From assembly GCF_002843605.1 (NCBI RefSeq), contig NZ_CP025263.1:2052501-2116500 (forward strand): DNA of 64,000 nt, read 5' to 3'. The DNA is from Pseudomonas sp. S09G 359. Lineage in GTDB: Bacteria; Pseudomonadota; Gammaproteobacteria; Pseudomonadales; Pseudomonadaceae. How positions within the stretch are numbered: the stretch's first letter is position 1; each line of letters starts with the position of its first letter. This document shows positions 53,204-60,947 of this stretch, in pieces. The notes beneath the pieces were generated by a model, which worked only from the letters and a program-made list of their open reading frames with translations, was not told the DNA's origin and made no database searches. The position numbers were made by a program, and so were the translations under genes.

Positions 53204-53260
53204 CCGAAGCTCCTTTGGGCGTGTTCAACGCTGCGTTTTTGTGAACGATTGCGGTGGTGT

Positions 53261-53272
53261 TGGTCTAGGTCA
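53261..53272. promoter_or_regulatory. Possible GntR/UTRA operator near the binding-protein start
   Basis: TGGTCTAGGTCA is an imperfect palindrome, 9 of 12 identical to the PhnF operator pattern TGGTATAGACCA that I recall. It lies just downstream of the expected start site of the binding-protein promoter, a position suited to repression. Confidence 0.35.
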
Positions 53273-53286
53273 GCAATACCTGAGCC

Positions 53287-53320
53287 AATCTAGGCTGGAT
53301 GGATGACAGTTTCATGTCGA
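53287..53320 (-). promoter_or_regulatory. Pho-box-like element with -10 box for the importer operon
   Basis: On the minus strand: TCGACAT - GAAA - CTGTCAT (53320-53303), then 10 bp, then TAGATT (53292-53287). The 7-4-7 layout with one perfect CTGTCAT and a -10 box 10 bp downstream is the build of a PhoB-activated promoter. The first heptamer is degenerate (4 of 7). Confidence 0.55.
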
Positions 53321-53440
53321 TGTCGTTTTTAAAGCGCTTATGTCGCTCGTCGCAGAGTTAGCGTAGACCATGCTCAAGTGCCCGCAGTGTCTGGACTTGG
53401 CCGATGTATTGCAGGGTGTGCTGCGGGGGCTCGACACGGA

Positions 53441-53474
53441 CTGTCATCTGTCGGTCATCTGTAATGCCTAGGCT
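53441..53474 (+). promoter_or_regulatory. Pho-box-like element facing the GntR gene
   Basis: CTGTCAT - CTGT - CGGTCAT (53441-53458): heptamers 7 of 7 and 6 of 7 to CTGTCAT in the exact 11-bp period. Ten bases later lies TAGGCT (53469-53474) at the -10 position. The geometry equals that of the minus-strand element. PhoB control of both divergent transcripts is inferred. Confidence 0.6.
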
Positions 53475-53528
53475 GGCACGCAATAGTAGAAGCCCGAATA
53501 CAGCGCGTTTTGTGCACCTGAACGGTGC

Positions 53529-53542
53529 TGGACTAGTCCAGA
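53529..53542. promoter_or_regulatory. Perfect 14-bp palindrome before the GntR gene
   Basis: CTGGACTAGTCCAG, 13 bp upstream of ATG 53555. It shares the GG-CTAG core with the site at 53261, so it is a candidate autoregulatory operator. The rest of the 350-bp gap between the divergent genes shows no reading frame of note. Confidence 0.45.
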
Positions 53543-53554
53543 TAGGTAACGTTG

Positions 53555-54268
53555 ATGCGTGATGAGGCAATCAAGGCGGTAACCTCCATCGGCCTGGCGC
53601 TGCAAGAGCAGATCGACCATGGCCTGCTGCCGCCTGCCAGTAAACTGCCGGCCGAGCGCAAGCTCAGCGAGTTGTTTGGTACCACTCGAATTACGGTGCG
53701 GGAAGCCTTGTTACAACTGGAGGCCCAAGGTCAGATTTATCGCGAGGAGCGCCGTGGCTGGTTTGTTTCGCCGCCACGGCTGGCCTACAACCTGATGCAG
53801 CGTAGCCACTTTCACGCGATGGTCACCGACCAGGGGCGGGTGGCGTCTACCGAAGTGATCTCGGCGCGGCTGCAGCCGGCGTCGGCGGCAGTGTGTGCGT
53901 GGTTGCAACTGCCGGCGTTGTCCAGTGTGATCCAGATTTGCCGGGGCCGGCGGATCGATGGGCGGCTGGTGCTGTATGTGGAGCACTACCTGAACCCGCA
54001 GTATTTCCCGGGGATTCTTGAGTGTGATCTAAATCAGTCGATGACGGAGTTGTATGCGCGCAAATACGATGTGCATTACGGGCGTGTACGGTTCGAAATT
54101 GTCCCGACCTCACTGCCGGTTGAAGCCGCCGCCGCGTTGCGCGTGTCGGTGGGCAGCCCAGGCTTGCGCATCGCCCGGGTCAACTATGACCAGCACCAGC
54201 GCTTGATCGACTGCGACCTGGAGTTCTGGCGGCATGATGCGATTCATGTGGGCGTGGATGTGGTGTAG
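53555..54268 (+). CDS. GntR-family regulator with UTRA domain (PhnF/HutC-like)
   Basis: 237 aa. Winged helix LLPPASKLPAERKLSELFGTTRITVREALLQLEAQGQIYREERRGWFVSPPRL at about 24-76, then a UTRA ligand domain (about 90-235, ending LRIARVNYDQHQRLIDCDLEFWRHDAIHVGVDV). UTRA repressors respond to small metabolites of the pathway they control. It is divergent from the importer operon. ATG 53555 (TTG 53552 is adjacent). Confidence 0.9.
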   Translation: MRDEAIKAVTSIGLALQEQIDHGLLPPASKLPAERKLSELFGTTRITVREALLQLEAQGQIYREERRGWFVSPPRLAYNLMQRSHFHAMVTDQGRVASTEVISARLQPASAAVCAWLQLPALSSVIQICRGRRIDGRLVLYVEHYLNPQYFPGILECDLNQSMTELYARKYDVHYGRVRFEIVPTSLPVEAAAALRVSVGSPGLRIARVNYDQHQRLIDCDLEFWRHDAIHVGVDVV

Positions 54269-54340
54269 CCCTGGGTTAGTGAGCTCAATGTGGCGAGCGG
54301 CTTTTTGTGGCAAGCGGGCTTGTGTGATAAGAGGGCTTTG

Positions 54341-54472
54341 GTGGCGAGCGGGCTTGCCCGCGTTGGGCTGCGAAGCAGCCCCAAAACCTGTCAGCGAGGT
54401 CTTTTTGAAGAAATGCGGTGAGTTGGATTGGGGCCGCTGCGCAGCCCAACGCGGGCAAGCCCGCTCGCCACA
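54341..54472. repeat. REP pair of a second family
   Basis: GTGGCGAGCGGGCTTGCCCG at 54341 and its inverted copy ending at 54472, with an inner inverted pair around GGGCTGCGAAGCAGCCC. Degenerate single copies precede it from 54291 and follow it to about 54510. This family differs from the GTGGGAGGGGG type elsewhere in the window. Confidence 0.85.
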
Positions 54473-54517
54473 AAAGCTCGCTCATCACATAAGCCTGCTC
54501 TCCACACAAGCGCTGTT

Positions 54518-55480
54518 TCAGCGCGCGAGGGTTTTGAGCACCTGATCCACATTGCTTTCCAGCTCGGTCACCGGCTCTGCACCGTCGACGTTCAGCACCA
54601 GCAGTTTCGAGCCGCCTGCAGTGACAGCCGCTTTCACCGCCTCGCTCGGCTGACGATGGTGCAGCACCACCGCCACGTCGTTGTCCTTCAGCTCGGCACT
54701 GAGTTTGTGTAACGCTTCAGGCGTCCAATCCGCGTCTGGTCGTGCATCGGTGCTGACCACTTCCAGGTTCAAGCTGCTGACCAGATAAGCGAAGTGATCG
54801 CTCAAGCTGACCACACTGAGGTTATCCGCCTTGGCCAGCTGTGCTTCGCTGTCGGCGCTGAGCTTGAGCAGGCGTTGTTTGAGGGCGGCCAGGTTGGCGT
54901 CGATCTTTGGCTTGGCGCCCGGGGCCAGGCGGCTCAGGTCGGCGGCGAGTACATCGGCCATGCGCCCCATGTTGTTGCTCGATTGCCAGGGCTGGCTGTT
55001 CAACCCATCGGTGACGCCGGGTTGCACGGCAATACCCGGCAGGCCGCCGTCCACCGGGCGTGCGGCGTCGATTTCGACGATACGGATATTGCTGCGTCGA
55101 GCCACCGGGTACAGCGGGTCGTCCGCCCACAACGAGCGTAGGCCGATGGCGGCGTCGGCGTCCTGGGCCAGTGTACTCAGCGCCGGGGCGCCACGGCCGG
55201 TGAAATATGACACTTGGCGCGAGCCCGGCAGGTTGGCCGGTGCGGCGCGTTCGAGGTGTACGTCGGTGCCTTTGAGCAGCACGGCTGCCAGGCCGTAGGT
55301 GATCGGCAGCGAGGCCAGCACTTTGACCGGTTTCACGGTTTTGGCCTGGCTCAACGCAGCATGACCGAGACCATTGCTGGCGACGAAATCCCGGGGTTGG
55401 AAGCCATCCACGGCAGCCAGCGCCGAAGTACTGATCAAACAAGCGATGGCCAAGGCCAGTGGGCGAAAAACAGGGCGCAT
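54518..55480 (-). CDS. Divergent ZnuA-like binding protein of the metal operon
   Basis: 320 aa with signal peptide ending SALA. The fold resembles cluster A-I metal-binding proteins (KVLASLPITYGLAAVLLKGTDVHLERA; NLAALKQRLLKLSADSEAQLA; LNLEVVSTDARPDADWTPEALHKL). However, the usual HxYEP and NPHxW ligand segments are replaced (LPGSRQVSYF; NSQPWQSSNN); only a His in VSLSDHFAYL aligns with the third ligand. It is the last gene of the operon, with its ATG overlapping the permease stop (TAATG). It may bind a different ligand or act as an accessory factor. Confidence 0.72.
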   Translation of the reverse strand: MRPVFRPLALAIACLISTSALAAVDGFQPRDFVASNGLGHAALSQAKTVKPVKVLASLPITYGLAAVLLKGTDVHLERAAPANLPGSRQVSYFTGRGAPALSTLAQDADAAIGLRSLWADDPLYPVARRSNIRIVEIDAARPVDGGLPGIAVQPGVTDGLNSQPWQSSNNMGRMADVLAADLSRLAPGAKPKIDANLAALKQRLLKLSADSEAQLAKADNLSVVSLSDHFAYLVSSLNLEVVSTDARPDADWTPEALHKLSAELKDNDVAVVLHHRQPSEAVKAAVTAGGSKLLVLNVDGAEPVTELESNVDQVLKTLAR

Positions 55481-56379
55481 TATCCAAGATTCCCTTTGAG
55501 GCTGGGCACCGTGCCGCGCGCGATGGCGGCAAAGGCGAAGGCGATACCGGCGACCAGAATAATGGCGGCGCCGGACGGGATAGGCAGGTCGAAGATGATC
55601 GGCAGCAGGATGCCGCACAGGGTGCTGACGGTGGCGATCACCACTGAAATCCAGAAGAAACCCTTCAGTGACTGGCTCAGCAGGCGTGCCGCGGCCGCCG
55701 GAATCACCAGCAACGCGCCGACCAGGATCGCGCCGATCACCTTGACTGCCGCCACGGTGATCAGCGTCACCAGGATCACGAACAGATAATCCAGGGTCTT
55801 CACCGCCACCCCGCGCACCGCCGCCAGTTGCGGGTTGAAGCTGGCGAGCATGATGCGGTTGTACAGCGGCAGCGCCAGGGCCATCACCAGCGATCCGACA
55901 ATCGCCAGCACCAGCAGGTCGTTGCCGTTGACCGTCAGCACCGAGCCGAACAGCACGTTTTCGAGGATATGCACGTTGATCTTGCCCGCCAGGATCAGCA
56001 GCAGGCTTGCGCCCAACGCCAGGGATACCGACAGGAACACGCCGATCAAGGTGTCCGGCGCCAACCCTGTGCGGTTGCGTAGGTAGTTGAGCAGGATGCC
56101 GAACAACAGGCAGTAGCCGAACAGGCTGCCGTAAGGCCCCGTGTAGGGCTCCCCGAGCAGGATGCCCACGGCCACGCCGGTCAGCGCGGCATGGCCGACC
56201 GCTTCGGAGAAAAACGCAAAGCGCTTGACCACCACCAGCGTACCCAGGCCACCCAGCACCGGGCCGATCAGCAAGCCGGCGAGCAGGGCATTGACCACAA
56301 AACCGTAGGCCAGGGCTTCCGGCAGGTAACCGGAAGAGGCCCAGCCCTGGACCATCAAGCGAAACGCTTCGTAACTCAT
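55480..56379 (-). CDS. Metal ABC importer permease (ZnuB/MntB type)
   Basis: 299-aa permease of the ABC-3 class with about nine helices: LIGPVLGGLGTLVVVKRFAFFSEAVGHAALTGVAVGILLG and TLITVAAVKVIGAILVGALLVIPAAAARLLSQSL are family signatures. ATGA overlap with the ATPase gene. It works with the ATPase at 56376 and one or both binding proteins. Confidence 0.9.
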   Translation of the reverse strand: MSYEAFRLMVQGWASSGYLPEALAYGFVVNALLAGLLIGPVLGGLGTLVVVKRFAFFSEAVGHAALTGVAVGILLGEPYTGPYGSLFGYCLLFGILLNYLRNRTGLAPDTLIGVFLSVSLALGASLLLILAGKINVHILENVLFGSVLTVNGNDLLVLAIVGSLVMALALPLYNRIMLASFNPQLAAVRGVAVKTLDYLFVILVTLITVAAVKVIGAILVGALLVIPAAAARLLSQSLKGFFWISVVIATVSTLCGILLPIIFDLPIPSGAAIILVAGIAFAFAAIARGTVPSLKGNLG

Positions 56380-57122
56380 TGCGCCGCGCTCCTAGGGTGG
56401 GTGGAAAACAGTGTCAGCAGGCGGTCCGGGGTCAGCGCCTCTTTCGGCGTGGCGTCGAACAGTATGCGGCGGTTCAGCCCGGTAACGCGGTCGGCCAGGC
56501 GGCCCACGGCTTCCAGGTCATGCTCGATCCACAGCACGGTAATTCCCGCCAGGCGCCAGGCATTGAGCAAGCGTTCGAACACCTGGATGCCGGCTTCATC
56601 GAGGGCCGACATCGGTTCATCCAGCACCAGCAGCTGTGGCGCCGGGATCAGGCCCTGGGCCAGCAGCACGCGCTGGCGTTCGCCGCCAGACAGCGCGCCC
56701 ATGCGCCGCTTGCGCTTGTCCTGCATGCCGACCCGTTCCAGGGCCTCGCCAATGGCGCCGGCGTAGTGTTTGGACAGCCCGAGAAACGCCGGGCGCCGCT
56801 GGCACATGGCGGCCATGAAGTCATCGACGGTCATCGGCAAACCACGGTCGAACTCCAGCGCCTGGGGCAGATAGCCGATGGTGCCGGGGGTGTTCGGCCA
56901 TTGCAGGCTCAATTGGCCCTGGTGCGGCGTTTGCCCCAGCAGGGTCTTGATCAGCGAGCTTTTGCCACCGCCGTTGGGGCCGACCAGGGCATGGATGCTG
57001 CCCGGCTGAACCTGGAAGCTCACGCTATCAAGGATCATCGTGCGGCCGAGGGTCAGCGACACCTTGTCGAAGTCGAGGGTGGGGCCGACGCTGGCGACCT
57101 TCAGTTGCTCGGCTGCGGTCAT
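56376..57122 (-). CDS. Metal ABC importer ATPase (ZnuC/MntA type)
   Basis: 248 aa. Walker A GPNGGGKSSLIK, signature LSGGERQRVLLAQGL, Walker B LLVLDEPMSALD, switch His in WIEHDLEAVGR. Short single-domain form as in zinc and manganese importers. Overlaps both neighbours by 4 bp. Confidence 0.9.
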   Translation of the reverse strand: MTAAEQLKVASVGPTLDFDKVSLTLGRTMILDSVSFQVQPGSIHALVGPNGGGKSSLIKTLLGQTPHQGQLSLQWPNTPGTIGYLPQALEFDRGLPMTVDDFMAAMCQRRPAFLGLSKHYAGAIGEALERVGMQDKRKRRMGALSGGERQRVLLAQGLIPAPQLLVLDEPMSALDEAGIQVFERLLNAWRLAGITVLWIEHDLEAVGRLADRVTGLNRRILFDATPKEALTPDRLLTLFSTHPRSAAQ

Positions 57123-58039
57123 GCGCCCGACTCCTGAATGGCCCGGACCACGGTGTTGAGGTTGCCGGTCATTTCCACTTCGTACTTTTCAGCGCTGTAT
57201 TCGCCGTAGGAAATATGCGAAAGCGGGTACAGCTTGACCCCGGACTCACGCTGGATGGTGTCGACGTAGGTGGACGGGAAGTCCATCTCCGAGAAGATCA
57301 CCTTCACATCCAGTGCACGCAGTTCATCGATGGTTTTCTTCAGTTGGCTGGGGCTCGGCTCGATACCGTGCGCGGGTTCGACCACGGCCGTGACTTCCAG
57401 GCCGAACTCGCGCAACAGGTAGTCGTAGGCCGCGTGCACGGTGGCCACGCGCAGGTCCGGGTTGGGTGCGCTGGTGAGCTTGGCCAGGGCGTCGGCGCGC
57501 ATCTGGCGCAGGCGTTTGCCGTAGGCGCGGGCGTTCTGGGTGTAGGTCTTGGCATTGTCCGGGTCAAGCTTGCCCAGCTCGCGGGCGATGTTATTGACCT
57601 GGGCAATCGACGCGCTGATCGACAGGAAGGTGTGCGGGTTGACCACCTTGCCGGCACCGCGCGCGGCATTGCCGGTGGCAGCCAGCAACGGCACGTTGGC
57701 GTTGGCTTCGATCACCGGGATATCCGGGCGCTCGCTGGTGGCGATCATGCGGTCGGCGAAATCGTCATGGCCGACGCCATTGAGCACGATCACGTCGAGG
57801 CTGCCGATGCGCTTGATATCTTCGGCGCGCGGCTCGTAGGCGTGGGGGTTGAAACCGGCCGGGATCAACGGCACTACTTCGGCCTTGTCGCCGACGATAT
57901 TCGCCACGTAGCTGTAGTACGGGTGCAAGGTGATGCCGATGCGCAGGCGTTTGGCCGCGTCGGCGTTCGCCAGTGGAGCGAGCATCAGGCTGAGTAAACT
58001 GACCAGCAACAGGCGCAACAGGGGAGATGAAATAGACAT
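57119..58039 (-). CDS. Metal-binding periplasmic protein (ZnuA/PsaA family)
   Basis: 306 aa, signal peptide ending ANA. The four cluster A-I ligand positions are readable: GFNPHAYEP (His), VNPHTFLS (His), VHAAYDYLLREFG (His) and FSEMDFPSTY (acidic). There is no long His/Asp-rich loop, so manganese or iron is as possible as zinc. ATG 58039 follows GAGAAGACC. It is the canonical binding protein for the permease/ATPase downstream. Confidence 0.87.
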   Translation of the reverse strand: MSISSPLLRLLLVSLLSLMLAPLANADAAKRLRIGITLHPYYSYVANIVGDKAEVVPLIPAGFNPHAYEPRAEDIKRIGSLDVIVLNGVGHDDFADRMIATSERPDIPVIEANANVPLLAATGNAARGAGKVVNPHTFLSISASIAQVNNIARELGKLDPDNAKTYTQNARAYGKRLRQMRADALAKLTSAPNPDLRVATVHAAYDYLLREFGLEVTAVVEPAHGIEPSPSQLKKTIDELRALDVKVIFSEMDFPSTYVDTIQRESGVKLYPLSHISYGEYSAEKYEVEMTGNLNTVVRAIQESGA

Positions 58040-58058
58040 GGGCAATCGGTCTTCTCGT

Positions 58059-58619
58059 TCAGTGACGGTGCTGGCGGGTAACGCCGGCATCGAATTGCGC
58101 GACCACCTGCTGCCAGCCGGCTGCGATCAGCGCCTGGTCAGTGAGGTCGGAGGGGGCGGCCAGGTTGGCTTGGCGGTTGAGCCAGATATCCGGCTCGGTA
58201 CCCTGCACCCGCATCAGCAGTGAACCGCTGGTGGCCGGTGCCTGGCTCAAGCCCAGGTAGGCCGAGGGCGCGAGCAACTGCCAGCGATGGTCGCCACGGC
58301 TGACCGAACTGGCGTCCTGGGCGAAGGGCGCAAAGCCTTCTTCGGCCAGTTGCGCAGGGGTTGGCAGGGCGTTCTGCTCTTGCTGCAGCAGGTGGATTTC
58401 ATCCAGGGTCACCCGCAGGTCGGCGTAGATGCCTTGCTCGGCAGCGCTGAGGTCGCGGCGGGCGTCCAGTTGGTGGCTGGGTACGGCGGCCACCTCCTGG
58501 GATTCACCATGCAGCGCCACCACCGTACCGGCCACCGCGAGGATGATCAGGCACAACAGCAGGACGTAGAGGGTTTCATGGCCGGCACCGGCGGGGCGTA
58601 CAACCTGTGTGGTACTCAT
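58059..58619 (-). CDS. Membrane-anchored protein of the metal operon (DUF6162-like)
   Basis: 186 aa with one N-terminal membrane helix (about 14-37), the rest periplasmic and helical, ending in RQHRH. Proteins of this look sit beside metal ABC importers in Pseudomonas. The terminal His cluster could bind metal. Overlaps the next gene upstream by 4 bp. Confidence 0.65.
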   Translation of the reverse strand: MSTTQVVRPAGAGHETLYVLLLCLIILAVAGTVVALHGESQEVAAVPSHQLDARRDLSAAEQGIYADLRVTLDEIHLLQQEQNALPTPAQLAEEGFAPFAQDASSVSRGDHRWQLLAPSAYLGLSQAPATSGSLLMRVQGTEPDIWLNRQANLAAPSDLTDQALIAAGWQQVVAQFDAGVTRQHRH

Positions 58620-58939
58620 TGCGGCTGGATATCCGCTTGGTCGATTTCCACCACGTGGCCGGGGCCGGCATCAAACAGTACATAAAACTCGGCCGCGGGC
58701 TTCTTGAAGGTCAAGGTCGAGTCCTCACCCAGCTTGCCGGGCATCAGGATGGTTTCGTCGTAGCCGATCACATCCAGGGTCACGCCGGGCGCGCCGCTGC
58801 CATCGGAGAAGCCGCCTTTGCACTGGATCTGCTCGCCGGGGATTTCCTTGCACTCGCACATCGGGTTGTGGGCAAAGGCGATGCTGCTGAAACCGGCGCA
58901 AAGCAGCAGCGCGGCACGGGTCAGTCGCTTGAAAGTCAT
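58616..58939 (-). CDS. Small periplasmic Cys-containing protein of the metal operon
   Basis: 107 aa with signal peptide ending IAFA. The mature part begins HNPMCECKEIPGEQIQCKGG (three Cys and a His at the N terminus) and forms a likely beta-sandwich (GAPGVTLDVIGYDETILMPG). The amino-terminal His and CEC cluster suggests metal or heme handling. No named family recognised. Confidence 0.6.
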   Translation of the reverse strand: MTFKRLTRAALLLCAGFSSIAFAHNPMCECKEIPGEQIQCKGGFSDGSGAPGVTLDVIGYDETILMPGKLGEDSTLTFKKPAAEFYVLFDAGPGHVVEIDQADIQPQ

Positions 58940-59475
58940 GGTTTAACTCCTTGCTTGTTCAGCCAGGCAATGGTGGCAGGCGAGGCCTGGCTCAGCGGGA
59001 TGGAACCCTGGTGCATCGTGCCGTCCCAGCCTTCCATGGTCACCCACAGTTCAGCGTCGGCCGGCGTGCGCTCCGGCACGGGCAGGGCAGCGCCCATGCG
59101 GTACGGCGTGCCGAAGAAGATCACCCCGGCAGCGCGCAGGCTGCGCGGTTTGCCGATGCGCAGGTAGGTGGCCTTGACCTGTTCGGCGCAGGTGTTGCAC
59201 AGCGCGGCGTTGAAGAATTTCATCGGGCCGGCGGGGTCGGGGCGCGGGCCTTCGTTGCGGAACTCGGCGAGCGTCAGGCTCCAGGGCCCGACCTGCACCT
59301 CACCGGCCACGCGCTCGCCGATGCCGGTGTCACCGCGAAACAGCGCTGCGTCGGCAAAGTACTTGGGCATGAAGCCCAGGGGCACCAACAACAGCAGCAC
59401 ATTGATATGGAAGCGCCATTTCAGCCAGAAGGCTCGCAGCGGCGACGGTGGTGGAGCGGCAGTGACCTTGCTCAT
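58936..59475 (-). CDS. Membrane protein with CxxC of the metal operon
   Basis: 179 aa. One membrane helix (about 22-42), then a periplasmic domain with LCNTCAEQVKATYLRIGKP (CxxC) and GPWSLTLAEFRNEGP. The CxxC could bind metal or be redox-active. It overlaps both neighbours by 4 bp, so it belongs firmly to the operon. Function unknown. Confidence 0.6.
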   Translation of the reverse strand: MSKVTAAPPPSPLRAFWLKWRFHINVLLLLVPLGFMPKYFADAALFRGDTGIGERVAGEVQVGPWSLTLAEFRNEGPRPDPAGPMKFFNAALCNTCAEQVKATYLRIGKPRSLRAAGVIFFGTPYRMGAALPVPERTPADAELWVTMEGWDGTMHQGSIPLSQASPATIAWLNKQGVKP

Positions 59476-60674
59476 GGGTTGGCCTCCGAGGTTTCAGCCT
59501 GCAACGCTTGAACGGGCGCGGATTGACGTGGCGCCTTGTTGCTGCGCTTGAGGGCGTTGAGGGTGGCCAGGGCGGTGCGCTTGGTCCAGATCAGCAGGCC
59601 GCTCAATACCATCATGCTCAGCACCAGGCCGAAGAACGCCCAGATCAGCTTGATCCAGAGGCCACCGAAGTCGCCGGTATGCAGGGGGCGCATGGATTCA
59701 GTAACGAATTCCAATGCGGTGCGGTCGGACAGCAGGTGAGCCGAGGCCACTTCACCGTCATACGGGTTGATTTGCGCGGTCTGGAACATCAACGGGTACC
59801 AACCGCGCCCACCGATCCGCAGGTGACTGTAGGCATTGAGGGGCATGCTGACGAAACTGGCTTCCAGGCCCGGGATGCGCTGGGTGGCGATTTCAATCGC
59901 TTTATCCACCGGGATCATGGGCGCCGGCACGCCTGGCGCAGACGTCGGTACGTGCTCTCGAGCGATGACCGGGACGACGGGCTCGCTGGAGATCGAAATC
60001 TGGTTGTCCGCCAGGATCGCCTGGATCAGGAACCAGGTGCCGGTGATGGAGATCACCGCGATAAACCAGATCGACCAGATACCGCTCAGGCGGTGGAAGT
60101 CACCCCAGAAGATCCGCGCGCCGTGGCGGATACGCAGGGTCGGCTTGAGAAAGCCCTTCCAGAAACGCTTGTACACCACCAGCCCGGTGACGAGTGAGGC
60201 CAGCAACGGCAGGCCGAGCAGCGACACCAGGTACCAGCCCCAACTGAAGCCATTGGTGAACGGCACCAGCCACCAGCCATGCAGGGCCCGGGTGAATTGC
60301 TGGAAGTCGAAGGACGGGCTGATGCCCTGGATCACCCCGGTGTACGGGTTGACGTAGACCTCTACGGTGCGACCGTCTGGGTAGCTGAGGTCGACACTCA
60401 GAGCAAAGTGCGACTCATCCGGGCGGCTGAGGGTACGTACGATCACCTGCGGTTCGGCGCGCTTGATGGCGCCGATCACCTGGTCGTAGCTCAGCGGTTC
60501 GGCCTCGTCCGACGGCTTGCTCGCGCGGATATCCGGGTTGGCCAGCCAGACGATTTCCTGGCTGACCACCGCCAGCGTGCCGGTAATGCAAACGATCAGT
60601 ACAAAGAACCAGATGGGCAATGCCAACCAGCTGTGTACGAGAAACCAGAGTTTGGAGCGTGACTTCTTCGACAT
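59472..60674 (-). CDS. PepSY-domain iron-regulated membrane protein (PiuB-like)
   Basis: 400 aa with four membrane helices: about 12-34, 140-162, 190-215 and 335-365. The PepSY segments are SHFALSVDLSYPDGRTVEVYVNPYTGVI and HLRIGGRGWYPLMFQTAQINPYDGEV. The His residues in helices (ALHGWWL, WGDFHRLSG) could bind heme. Such proteins act as membrane reductases or in siderophore and metal release. It is the first gene of the operon that ends with the metal importer. Confidence 0.85.
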   Translation of the reverse strand: MSKKSRSKLWFLVHSWLALPIWFFVLIVCITGTLAVVSQEIVWLANPDIRASKPSDEAEPLSYDQVIGAIKRAEPQVIVRTLSRPDESHFALSVDLSYPDGRTVEVYVNPYTGVIQGISPSFDFQQFTRALHGWWLVPFTNGFSWGWYLVSLLGLPLLASLVTGLVVYKRFWKGFLKPTLRIRHGARIFWGDFHRLSGIWSIWFIAVISITGTWFLIQAILADNQISISSEPVVPVIAREHVPTSAPGVPAPMIPVDKAIEIATQRIPGLEASFVSMPLNAYSHLRIGGRGWYPLMFQTAQINPYDGEVASAHLLSDRTALEFVTESMRPLHTGDFGGLWIKLIWAFFGLVLSMMVLSGLLIWTKRTALATLNALKRSNKAPRQSAPVQALQAETSEANP

Positions 60675-60753
60675 GTGAATGAGGGTCTTGATCGGAGGGG
60701 GCGTTGGAGGCCCGGAAAAGGCCAGTCGTAGCTTTTGCTGACGCGACAGGCTG

Positions 60754-60783
60754 TATCTAAGTTAAGACGGATGAGAATCGCAA
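60754..60783 (-). promoter_or_regulatory. Candidate promoter with Fur-like half-site for the metal operon
   Basis: TTGCGA (60783-60778), 18 bp, TAGATA (60759-60754) on the minus strand. GATGAGAATCGCA on the plus strand (60770-60782) overlaps the spacer and resembles part of a Fur box. No second half is clear, so regulation by Fur is only possible. Confidence 0.3.
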
Positions 60784-60947
60784 AACCCTAAGGCGAACTT
60801 GAAAGCAAATGTTTCAGGTTCACAGTCACGCGTGCGTGGCGCCTGGATCGAACACGAAACATGTTCCAAGCCATCACCCAGGTGCCATTGATAGGGCAGG
60901 GCGGCTGCGTAGGATGGGCCCATACCGTTGAGTGAGCCCCAAAGAAA

